DNA from: Euryodendron excelsum
Lineage: Eukaryota > Streptophyta > Magnoliopsida > Ericales > Pentaphylacaceae
DNA: 64,000 nt
Assembly (NCBI GenBank): GCA_033060915.1
Contig: CM065387.1
Location: forward strand, 34,925,001-34,989,000
Direction of reading: 5' to 3'
The notes under the pieces were generated by a model. It was not told where the DNA came from, did not search any database, and saw nothing but the letters and a program-made list of their open reading frames with translations. Of the stretch, positions 47,009 to 59,259 are shown one piece after another. The stretch's first letter is position 1, and each line of letters begins with the position of its first letter. The position numbers were made by a program, and so were the translations under genes.

Positions 47009-47690
47009 AAAACATTTGGACCTATAAAACCATTGATAATTTGTGATAGCTTTAAATGGATAGAGTACCTACAAATTCTAGACAGAAAAGCAAGAAAGGG
47101 AAAAAATAAAGAAAAGAAAAAGATCTCCCAACCTAGAGAACTTGTATTCCTCCTGCACTAGGTATATATGTAGCAAATAGCAACTGTCTCATAAAAAATA
47201 AATTCGTTCAGTATCACTCGATTATCATACACAAATCATTCCAATGTGAGGTTCAATAAGAAATTTATGAAAGAACAGTATTTTTCTTTGGGTTTAATGA
47301 ATGAACCTGCAATATGTTTTTTCGGTCCTGCACAACCTTTGCATGAGTATATGCAGAACCCAGGCACAATAAATTGGAATGAAGGTGCCACAAGAAATGA
47401 TTGCTAATATTTCATGTTATGTTAGTTTTCAGATTGGGTCATAGATCCAAATCGGGCGCCCATAGTGGGCCTACCCGGTAAGTAAATGGGTACAGAGTTA
47501 TACATGTGACATGTCCCATTAGATGGTAACCTCGTGCTTCTTGAATATCTATATAAATACCAAGTGCAACCAAAGTTACATAGAATCCAATATATAGTTG
47601 TTAGTGTGTTGCCACTTTTATTGAGGTTTGCACAACATTGTGAGATAGCGGTTTTTTTTTTCCCATTAGCATGGAAGTATTTCCTACATC
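46641..47690. other. Gene-free stretch with a short tandem duplication and GA run
   Basis: Two similar blocks of about 70 bases (near 46727 and 46823, sharing cattata-tgtg, gtaaatatcatt and cctgaaaac/ccctaaaaac) lie in tandem. A GA run is at 46975-47004. No gene was recognised. Confidence 0.45.
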
Positions 47691-48653
47691 TATTTATCAG
47701 AGGCCCTCCCTAGCTTACATTTGATTTGGTTGGCATGCACTTGTAATTTCAATTCTCTCTCCCTCTCTCTCTACCCCGTTTATCTTCTATAACTCGTCTG
47801 TCTCCACTTAATTTGCATGCATACATGTCGATATATAGTAATGTTATAACAGGCAGTATTATGACAAACAATAGGGACCATCCAATGAACAACTAATTGT
47901 TATTTACTCACCTTATTTTGCATTGTCCAAAAGAAAAGGAATGATATAATATTGGAAGAAAGTTTATATATTGGAAGATTGGGCTTTAGAGCTTATAATT
48001 CCCTTCTTTAGCCAGAGCACAATTTTATCCCAAGTAAAAGTTTCCCTTTTTTTTTTTTTTATTAAAGTGAGTTATCTTAGGCAATTTATTCCTAACACCT
48101 GCTCATATTCATCAATGGACATATTCATTTGAGTGAAAGATCACGTGAATAGACTTTTTTTTTTTGGGGGGTTCATTTAATTCATTCATGCTATATTTGG
48201 ATCAAATTGTTGGTGAGAGAAAAGAAAAGAAAAGAAAATATGAAATTACATCATATGCTTGGTTGTGAGAGAAAGTGAAGGATAAAATGACGTAAAAAGA
48301 AAACAAATAAGAATTTGAACGTTCTCATTATTTGTTTTCTTTTCACTCACATTTTTATTTTCCTTTTCATTGATAAGTTAGGTTCCAACACAACATCAAT
48401 GTTATTCTCTCTCTCTCTCCCTCTTTCTCTCTCTCAAGGGTTCAACATAGAAAGGAGCTCCACTGAAGAATGATGAAGCAGTTCTACCATTCAAGAAAGA
48501 TGATTGCACCTGCGGGAATTGCAGTTCTATCAACCATACAAAATTAGCATGGGTATATGTTTGTCCGTTTTGAATTTAATGAATGAACCTGCAACATGTT
48601 TGTGAGTTGGGTCCTTCACGACCTTAATGAATGAACCTGCAACTATAAGGTTT
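47691..48653. repeat. Upstream flank of a lost TSPO unit
   Basis: The sequence matches DNA found upstream of copies 3 and 4. 48390-48640 parallels 55700-55930 and 61400-61620 (caacatcaatgttat, agttctaccattcaagaa, gggaattgcagttcta, gaatgaacctgcaa). The match stops at about 48653, directly before downstream-type sequence. Confidence 0.7.
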
Positions 48654-51600
48654 AGGGATTGTTGGAAATATACCGTCTTACCTAAAATGAAACAGACACA
48701 TCTGCTATTAATATTAAAGTTCTTTGAGTTCATGTTTTAACCCATGACATATATAAATATTGCTTCTAGTAGTAAAGTCAAGCAATAGTGACTCTTGAAT
48801 TCATGATGGCCACTTGAATGATTGAACATGAATCGATATTTTTTTTTCTATAATTCTTTTTTTAAGTCTAGCTAGTATCAAGAATGAAAGAACAAATCGA
48901 TGTTACAGTATTCAGTATAAAATTCTCGTTCAAACTTTCAAACAAAACCAAATGATAAAATGAAAATTAATTTTGAAATTTGATATCCAATTCTAAAATC
49001 TCATTTTGAAGTCAAAATATTGATCTTATACTCCATTCGATTTCATGTATTTGAATCATTGGTATCTATATTAACTGAAAATTAGTCTAAAACTGAAAAA
49101 AGTAGAAAGTGCATGGATACAAATAAAAAGACTTGAACATGATATCCAGTAGAGACGGAGGGAGCATAGAACTAGGGGTAGCTATTTTATAAGGTTATGA
49201 TTAATGGCTGTCCTACAGCATTTTTCTGCCATTGATATCCAACCATGGGAAGCTGTATAAATAGTGTAAGGTGAATTGCTCATTATTATGTTGTATGATA
49301 AGCTCTCATAAGAGAATGAGTGTCGCAATTGAAGTATAAATTCGGTGAGTACTGGAGTCGATTTTTCTCAAAGATCGATTTCAATATGAAATAGCACTCA
49401 ACTAACACTCAATTGACCAAAATTAAATTGCAAAATGAAGAGGAATTGGACCAAAGATTGACCAAAAACCATTTGTTGTTTGAGAGATTGAGTTAACTAA
49501 ACTAATGCAAAGCAATTAACAACTAATAAGAGCAATTAAAACTATATTTAAATGTAATTAAAGAGGCTTGGATGCAATTGATTCAACCAATCAATTCACA
49601 ACAAGAGTTTCAATAGAAGAATTTATAATTCAAATCAAAGATCATTCCATGGATCCTTAATTTGGAAAATTTAGACCATAAAACTTAGATTCATACTTAA
49701 TTGAGAATGGGTAAGTGTTCAATTAAAAAAATCACAAATTCAAACTATATATTTGTGCAATCCATGTACTAATTGTGAAATTGTGCATAGAAATTACCAA
49801 ATGAGATTATGAACTCAGCTTTTCTAAGAGATCTACACTCAATTAAGATGAATTAGAGAGAACTTAAGATAAATCAATCAGATCCATATACTTCCATTGA
49901 AATCACTTGATGATCCTTGGTAGATCTTCACAATTGTACTCAAGGATAGGTTTAGCTGCTTGAATCGATGATAGAAATGCAATAAACTTGAAAGATCTTG
50001 TATTAATTTGCAAGGAAAGTAATGTTTGGATACAAGAAAAATGAGAGAAAACGCAACAAAGGCTAAGGAAATAATATTCTCTCTCTACAATGCTCTCCAA
50101 TACATCTAAGAGAAACTAAGTACAAAAAGGTGAGAGCTCCTCCCCCACCCCCCCCCCCCCCCCAACCCAAAAAAAAGGGTCTAAAACTTATTTATAGGCT
50201 AAAAATAAAATAAGACTGCCATAGACCGTAGGCACGGTTAGACCAACTGTAGGCACAGCGTTCCTACAGATGGCCTTACGCCAAAGCACACTCACTGAAT
50301 CTCGAAAACACCAGTAGACCGTAGGCACGGTGCTTAGAACCGTAGGCATGGTCTAAAGAATCATAGGCACGGTTCTCAAAATCGTAGGCACGGTCTAAAG
50401 ATCATTTTGCCTCTTGAAGCCCCCTTTCACTCCTCTTTAAGCCCAAAGCCTACCAAACACATATAAAACATCATTAGGAGTATTATTAGGCCTCGAATTG
50501 GACTAATTAAAGCTATTTAGGGATTAAGGATTACACTTTTGGAGTGTAATCATAAGACATGCAATATTCTTGCAATCGCTAGCAATACATATGCGATAAA
50601 GATAGCTATTTCATGTGGAATTGACACATCTATTAGAAAAAACATAGAAAATAGAGGAAAGAAAGATGAAATAATTCGAAACTAGAAATCTTCGAAGAAC
50701 TTTTGAATCTCACAAAAATTGTAATTAGAGATCTCATATCCTTGTGACAATATGATCCCGGAAGACTCTAATTGTTTTTAAAACATCTCTAATTGTCACC
50801 CAAAAGCAAAAGGGAATTGTCCTTGTGACACATTTATTTTCGTAAAGAATATTTGAAGTTGTTATTAAATGAGCAATTGTTAAAATAAAACAGACACATC
50901 TGCTATTAATACTATAAAGTTCTGAGTTCATATTTTAAGGCATTACTTACACAAATATTGATTTTGGTAGCAAAGTCAAGGAATAGTGACTCTTGATGCC
51001 CAGTTTTAAAGCTTCATTTTATCAGCAAAAAACAAAACCTCAAAAAACCACTTATCTTATACTCCATGGTACTTCATGTATTTGAATCATTGGTATCCTT
51101 TTTAACTGAAAATCTATACTGTACCTTCAAATTCAATTGCACCGTGCCAAGCAAGCCAATTTATGTGAAATTGACACATCTAAGAGAGAGAGATGAAACA
51201 CTTCAAAACTAGATATCTTCTGAAATCTCACAAAATGTAATTACAGATCATCTGTTCTTCTGGCAATATGATAGTCGAAGAATCTAATTGTTATTAAAAG
51301 ATCTCTAATTGTGACAAAAAAAGGAAGACAGCTTCTGTCCGTGTGGCAAATTTATTTGTATGTTATATTTTTAAAAGAACAAATGATTGGAAAAGCTTGG
51401 AATGGCATTTATAAAATAACGAACATTTGTAGATTTAAAAAAAAAATTAATGGCATCAATGTATTGGAATTCTCTTTTATTTATGATTTAACTATTAGCG
51501 TTTAAATTTTTGTTTGACCCATTAACAAAAATTTTTGAAGCTGTCACTGGGACATTGCTAAATAATAATTTTTGTGAAGAAATTCCTTTCTTATTAAGTG

Positions 51601-53289
51601 AACAGGATAAAAGATAATAGACTGCGTTTGAAAGAATTTAATGTGGGTAGATAATAATAAACAAAGGGCAAAAAATAAGGATCAGTTATTTTCTTAATAA
51701 GAATCTTGATATAATTACATGTTACCATTAAAATATCTGATTAAACCTAGGTATTGTAAACATTCCTTCATTTCTATCCAGAACATTTTAAATTTCTCAT
51801 TTATCTAAAAATCCCATTATTGGTTCATTTTCTGATGAATCATATTGATGATCTACCAATAATGAATTTATATTCTGTTTACTGAATTACATGAAATTTT
51901 CCCCAACAAAAAGCTAACATAAATGTTATGGGTAGAATTTCTTCTTCTCTTTTTTTTTTTTTTTTTTAAATTTTCTTCACATCTTAGATCTAGTGATTTA
52001 TTCATCTCCCATAAAGGAGCCGAATGAAACCAAAGGTATATGTTCGGTTTTGAATTATAGACTGACTCACAGATGGTATAGATGGTTTGAGTTCAGGTAC
52101 TTCAGTCAGAGACTATTACACCTTTTTTTTTCCTGAGTTATGCAAATCAAGTATTGTTTCATATTGTTTTATTGACTCATGCTAATTGTAAATTATTTTA
52201 AATTATTAAATAGAAAATCATAAATTTTACAAATTCTAAGAAGAGGGTTAGAGTTTCTTTTGGGTATGTTCGCTATGTCCATCTTTTTTGTCCAAACACA
52301 GTCAACCTAAGGTCGGTCCATAGATTTGTTCAGTACTCACCTAGCAAGGGATTCATTGCATTGAGAGCGAAGGAGTAAAAATGACCCACGCTTCAAAAAC
52401 ATTGAATAATTTTATTTGGTGCAACGTATGGCACTATACAAGTTTTAGTTCTTAATAGTTGCGAACTTGCGATTGTCTAACTCTAATGAAGCTAACATCA
52501 AGTTAAAAATGAGCAATCAAACTGCAGTTAGAGAAATTATTCAGTAAGTCCGAAACATCATATTAGCATGATGATGTAGTATGTCCAACATATTAAAAAT
52601 AAACATATGTTTCTATTTTTGGCAACATGCCTGTATAGGTAATAAATTTCAACATGCTAAGAAAAAGTTTAGTTTCATTATTCTAAAAATCTAGCCAGTC
52701 ACCCTAAAAATAGGTCAGTCAACTAAAAATAGAAACATATATTTATTTTTAGTAGGTTGGGCAGACCACATTATCATGTTGATGTAGTGTTCCGGGCCTA
52801 CTGAATAATTTCTCCTGAGGTTGGGTTGTAGGTCTACTCAGGACCTACTTAGCAAGGTACCCATTATATTGAGAGCAGAGGAATAAGAGTGACTGGTGCT
52901 TCAAAAGCACTGAAATTTTTCTTCGGTGCAACGCATAGCACTATACAATTTTTAATTCTTAATAGTAATGAACTTGCGATTGTCTAACTTTAATAAAGCT
53001 AATATCACTTTAAAAATGACCAGTTTATAGCTGTAGAATAATGTTAAATCCCAAACCTATCTGAGAAAGGTAATTCAAATGGATAAAATGTAATATTGAT
53101 TACAAAATAATGTCTTTTATATATGAAAACAGATAATTATAAAAAACAATTGATGGTAAAAACATTCTCATGTACATGCATTGAACATTCTCATGTTTTT
53201 ATGATTTTACTCCTACACGGGAGAATTTTTTATCCAAGAACTTGGCTATATGAATTAGGGGTATAGCCAAACCTAATCGCCCCCAACTT
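48654..53289. repeat. Downstream flank of the lost TSPO unit, partly duplicated
   Basis: It begins with tagggattgttggaaatat, parallel to 58262 after copy 3, and continues with cagacacatctgctatta, so about 2.3 kb including the promoter and gene are absent at the junction. It is interrupted by element B (49296-50552). From 50876 the block with cagacacatctgctatta occurs a second time, a local duplication. 50990-51700 parallels 12690-13460. Blocks at 52330-52520 and 52830-53010 repeat each other. Confidence 0.65.
49296..50552. mobile_element. Solo-LTR-like insertion (element B), relative of element A
   Basis: A non-coding insertion in the TSPO flank. It resembles 26454-28156 in its left part (gaagtataaattcgg, agcaattaaaactat-type blocks) and at its right end, where the stem gattacac/gtgtaatc with a 7-base loop is repeated exactly in the stem but not in the loop (50529-50551). 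In place of the gttcggacgg words of A it has a series of ccgtaggcacggt words at about 50222-50400. The left edge is uncertain; no target duplication was found. A run of 16 C lies at 50148-50163. Confidence 0.5.
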
Positions 53290-53936
53290 GCTATAAATAA
53301 CACTGTAAATAATTTGAAATTTTATTTGGTGTGAGATGTTTTGCAAAGTATCTTGGAGTTCATTTATCCTTATTTCACTGGATTCAGCTTCCCTCCAGAT
53401 TTATATCCGTCATACTCTTTAAACAAGAAATCACTATGTGCCACGTGTATTAATAACCAATCTAAGGGCAGGTAATTATTGATACTAAAATTTCAAATTC
53501 CTTATTCATTTTAATCTCTAAACTTTTTATCAAAAAAAAAAAAAAGATAGCTATTAGTTTTTGATAAGGTTGATGATTATAGGGGTTAGATTAATTTTTA
53601 TACAAGCAGCACCTTTTGGTGGGTGGGTTTTGTGTGTGTGTGTGTGGAAAGGGAAGAAGAGAGGCCACTCCTTCGGAAAACTTAGCCTGTCTTATAGATT
53701 ATGGTTCTTCATATAATCCTAAGAAAATGCTAAAATCATTCAAGATGAAGGCTGTCCTTTATAACCTGCTAATAGTTTTCCGGGGAGAAGATGGTTATTC
53801 TCTGCTACTACTATTTGTTTTGGGTTTTTTCTTTTACTGATTTTATTTTCTTGGGATAGCTTTCTTCGTGTAGATGCAAAGTATCATGATTAATAAGTTG
53901 GGTTTGAAGTTTATTGCACGAAATTTTTTTTATTGG

Positions 53937-54115
53937 GTAATTCTATATAAAAAGAAAAATCATATAGAATTTATTACTAGAACGACGTGGTTGAATAAAA
54001 GTCATTCATCTAAAAATTAAACAACAATCATAATAGCTTTTATTTATAAAATTGTTATATATTGTCACATCATTTTAGTAGAATTTTTGTATAAGTTTTC
54101 TATAAGAATATTAAT
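53937..54115. mobile_element. MITE-like inverted-repeat block
   Basis: The left end (aattctatataaaaag... ttactagaacgacgtgg) and the reverse complement of the right end (attcttatagaaaactt... ctactaaaatgatgtg) resemble each other. A shortened relative is at 59725-59830 in unit 4. Related words also occur after the TSPO genes. Class unknown. Confidence 0.5.
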
Positions 54116-54888
54116 TTCCTTTAGTATTTTGGCTACTAAAAAGCAAAGTAGATCTGTAGCATTTCAGCATCATTATATATCAAATATAATAATAATAATG
54201 ATAAGCTGGCCAGTGGTTAACATATCCTCATGCTAAGCACGAAATTTCAAGTTTGATCTCAACTCACGTCTTTTTGTGATCAATTATCATTCATGTAGTT
54301 TATGTGAATAGTGACCCTACATGAACTCAAGAGAGTAGTCTATCAAAGGTATAAACACCTTATAACAAAAACAAAAACAAAAACATAAAAAAAAAAAAAA
54401 AAGAACACCGATTAAAGGTTTAGCCTGTGGTTGGCTTGGGACCATGGTAGTGATTCATGGGTGAATTTTGTTACTTGAATATCTTTCAAATAAGAGAATG
54501 AAATTAGAGTAGAATAAGGTAACTTCTTTGTGCGAGCCTTTCAACTAGGGAAAACAAACTGAACATGAGAATGTATTGAGAAGAAAGAGCCATTTAGAGA
54601 GCTGTTCTAGGGCCATTTGAAAGGATTGACACTCTAAAATTACTGACAGCGTCGTTTTAAGGACCCTATTGGAGATGCTCCAAGACATAGTTTTTTTATT
54701 CATATGCCTTTAAAAGTAAAATGGTGGTTCCCAAGAGAATTTCTGTTTTCCTTTCACTTATTCTTCTCACATTTTTTTCTTGGGATTCTATTCTCTTCAC
54801 AACCATCAACATAGCAGTTCTCCAAATAATTATAAAAAAAAACTTCAAAACGAGCACATTCTATATGCTAAACTAGAGTTAAGAGGGT

Positions 54889-55062
54889 GTTTGGGTGACT
54901 AGCTTATAAACTATAAGTTATAAGTTAGTTTTAAAAAATTACTTTTTTAAATGGCTTTTCTAAAAATTGTGTTAGTTATAAGTTACTTTTTTTTATCATT
55001 GCCCAAACACAATTTAAAAAAGTCATAAATTAATAAATAAGCAGGAGTTCAAACACTCCCTA
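54889..55062. mobile_element. hAT-like MITE
   Basis: The ends gggtgtttgggtgact and agttcaaacactccc are near-perfect inverted copies, and the inner arms contain cttataa and ttataag words. This is a type of small non-autonomous hAT-like element common in plants. The same insertion is found at 60530-60722, so it predates the duplication of units 3 and 4. Confidence 0.6.
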
Positions 55063-56074
55063 ATATATTTAGTAAAGCAGAAAAAAGAGTGGCAATTGCA
55101 AAAGTTGTAGTAAGTTCTATGCATTATCAACAAATTGGTGCTGTTGTTCGATAAGGAAGCAAAATTGTTGAGGAGCTCTGATTAACGGAGAATTAGAATG
55201 ATGACTTTGATGGTAGATATGGGTGGACTTAACCTCAAGGGGTTGGCCTGGAGTCAAGGCTTAGGATTTGGAGGTTTGCTTATTCCAAGATTTCAAGTTT
55301 GAAACATCGTAGGTGTTATCAACTAATTATCCGGTTCATATGGAACGATGGAGATTGCACTAGTTCTGAGATTAGTCGAGGTGCGCACAAGTTAGCCCAA
55401 CACCTGATTAGCAAAAAAAAAAGATATGGGTGGACTTAGCAAGACCTCTTCATCGGCAACCGAAAAGTGCTTGCACATTACGATTGCTTTCTTGCACAAT
55501 ACTTGACTAGTGCTACATGTATTGTAATTCTTCTTTCATTGCAATTCATCCATGTTGTGTTTAGATCAAATATTTGGTGAGAGAAACTACATCGTATATT
55601 TAGTTATTAAAAAAATAGAGGATAAAGGAATATAAAAATGAAAAAAGTAAAATTTGAAATCTCTTATTTTATTCTCTTCACTCACATTTTCCTTTGATAA
55701 ATTTAAGTTCTAAACACAACATCAAGATTATCTACCTCTCTCTCTTATACAACACAAAAAGGAGCTCCTCTTAAGAATGATAAAACAGTTCTACCATTCA
55801 AGAACGATTATTACACCTAAGGGAATTGCAGTTCTACCAACCATACAAAAATAGCATGGGTATAGGTTTGTCCTTCTTGAATTTAATGAATGAACCTACA
55901 ATATGTTGCGAGTCTTAAGTCCTTCACGACCTTCGCTGCTCTCCACTTTAATCGTTAATGAATTCAACATATTGAAGGTATGCTTATTCCTCTTTTAATG
56001 CTTGGAAGCTTTCTTATGTTGACTAATTTTATTATCAAACATATGTTTGATTTGGTTGGAGCGAACTTTTAATT

Positions 56075-56962
<888 letters not shown>

Positions 56963-57562
56963 ATGGCTTCCGAAAACTTCCAAATTGATTCAAAGTCGAA
57001 CCAAACGTTAACACAACCAGTAATCATAACTCAAACCATATACAAGAAGGGAAAGGAAGAAAGTGATGGAAAAAGGGAATCGGAATGGTTTCGCCCATGG
57101 AACAAGGCCATGGCCCGACAAGGACTCATGGGGCTGATCTTAGCATTGGTAGTCCCTGTATCTCTCCACATCGGAGAGATCTTCTTCCTTCGTTCGGCTT
57201 ACAAGGCCTCAACTCAGCTTGATCGGCTGCCACCTTGGATCTTGGGCTTGGCTTTGTTGGCCCCGTATTTTAGCTTGGGCTTCTGCGCCTGGCTCGCTTG
57301 GTCCGAAGAGGAGTTTCATAAGAAGCCCACAGCATTAGCTTTGCACCTGGGCTTTATCGCTCTGAGTCTGGCCTGGGACCCCATTGTGTTTGGGTTGGGA
57401 GAAAAATGGGTCGGTTTATTGGTGAGCATTGCGAGGTTCGGGTGCTTGGTTGGGTGTTTCTATCTCTTCAAGGAGGTGCATCGGGCTGCTAGAGTCCAAT
57501 TTTGGTTTTCCCTGGTATTTGGTTATCATTTGTTCAGCATAAATCTTCAACTTATATATTGA
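56963..57562 (+). CDS. TSPO: TspO/MBR-family translocator protein, copy 3
   Basis: A 199-residue intronless frame with the complete family C-terminus (LFGYHLFS-type end, then NLQLIY). A polar plant-type N-terminus of about 48 residues is followed by five predicted membrane helices at about 54-76, 88-113, 124-145, 150-171 and 179-198. Family marks are LPPW before helix 2, GFCAWLAW..EEFHKKP between helices 2 and 3, and AWDPIVFGLG in helix 3. Unlike copies 1 and 4, the residue before LPPW is Arg instead of Trp (DRLPPW), a change at a position usually aromatic in the family. No frame damage. TSPO proteins bind tetrapyrroles and sterol-like ligands in membranes; activity here is inferred. Copy 4 lies 5.2 kb downstream. 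Confidence 0.92.
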   Translation: MASENFQIDSKSNQTLTQPVIITQTIYKKGKEESDGKRESEWFRPWNKAMARQGLMGLILALVVPVSLHIGEIFFLRSAYKASTQLDRLPPWILGLALLAPYFSLGFCAWLAWSEEEFHKKPTALALHLGFIALSLAWDPIVFGLGEKWVGLLVSIARFGCLVGCFYLFKEVHRAARVQFWFSLVFGYHLFSINLQLIY

Positions 57563-59259
57563 GTGTGAGGTCATTTCCTGTAAGTAATCCTCTGTAAAAC
57601 ATTTATGGTCCTTAAATGATTTAAATTGCATGATTTGAATTAAACTATGGAAAAATTCAATTCTTATAGTAATTTCATACCGAATTCTCTACTAGAATGA
57701 CGATGATGATAATATGGTATTGACATTTTCTTAGTTAAAAATAATTTTAGTGGGTATTTTCTTTTAAAAAATTCAATTTTTATAATATTTTTATACAAAG
57801 AATGCCACCATAATATTGTGACAATGGTATTTAAAATTATAAACAAAAAATGATGGATGCTTTAATTTAAAATGAAACGACCATAGACAATCACTTCATT
57901 GTGCGTCAAAATTCTATACAAAAAAATTATGTTTGCACAGGATTACCATTTTTTTTAAATTGTTGAGCATAACAGTTCAATCACGTCATTCTATACATAG
58001 ATTGAGTACATTTATCTTTGCATGGCATCATTACCGCTAAATTAATGTAGGTGACTTCAACTAAATTTAGGAATTCAATTTGAACAATCTCTAAATTAAT
58101 GTAGGTGACTTCAACTTAATTTAGGAATTTAATTTGAACAATCTGGAATGGTTTGCTATCATTTTATCTGTTTTAGTCATTGATCATGTGTGAGTTGGTT
58201 ATGATACATATTTACAATCTTTTGGCAGGTTAAAGCACAAGGTTTTCATCATTATAAAGTCTAGGGGAATGTTGAAAATATGCAGTCTTACCTTGTGCGG
58301 ATGTATGCAATTTTACAAGCAATGCTTAGGTCACAATAGAGTTGATATACCTACAATCTTATTGTACTAAGATGAAGCAGACACATCTGCTATTAATAAC
58401 AAAATTCTTTGAGTTCATATTTTAAGGCATGACATATATAAATATCACTTCTGGTAGCAAAGTCAAGCAATAGCGACTCTTGATGGCCACTTGAATGGTT
58501 GGCATTTATCATGGGTCTGGAACCTGAATCGATATATATATATTTAAGTCTAGTATCAAGAAATCCAATATCCAATTCTAAAGTCACATTATCAAGTCAA
58601 AACCACTGATCTTATATGAAAAAAAAAAAAAAATCAAAACAAAACAAAGAAAAACAAAACCACTGATCTTATACTCCATGCTACTTCGTGTATTTGGAGC
58701 ATTGGTATCTTTTTTAACAAAAAATCTATGATGTAGCTTCAAATTCAATTGCACTCTGCCAAGCAAGTGAATTTATGTGAAATTGACACATCTAACAGAG
58801 AGAGAGAGAGAGAGAGATATGAAACACTTCAAAACTAATGATCTTCTGAAATGTCACAAAAATTGCAATTAGAGATGTTCTGTCCTTGTGACAATATGAT
58901 CCTCGAAGAATCTAATTGTTATTAAAAGAGCTATAATTGTTACAAAAAAAAGAAAGACAACTTCGGTCCTTGAGGCAAATTAATTTCTGTGTTTAAAATA
59001 AATAAATAAATAAAACCGGACAAGTATTTGGAAAAGCTTGGAATGGCATTTATAAAAAAAACAAATATTGGTATTTTGTTTTAAATAATGGCATCAATTT
59101 ATTGAAATTTTCTTTTCTTTATGATTTAACTATTAGCGTTTAAATGTTTACATAAATCATTAAAAAAATTTTGAAGCCATCACTGGGCTATTGAGAAAGA
59201 ATAATTTTGGTGAAGAAATTCCTTTATTAAGTAAACTGGGAAAAAAAAAAAAAGTATAC
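57563..59259. repeat. Downstream flank of TSPO copy 3
   Basis: Non-coding and collinear with the regions after copies 1 and 4. It contains a small tandem duplication near 58037-58140 (two copies of ctaaattaatgtaggtgacttcaac-like sequence, also present after copy 4 at 63270-63370) and a GA run at 58797-58817. Confidence 0.75.

Noticed and set aside
53616..53840. Frame of 74 codons in unit 3
   Set aside because: The matching segment of unit 4 (about 59470-59640) does not keep it open, and no domain is visible.
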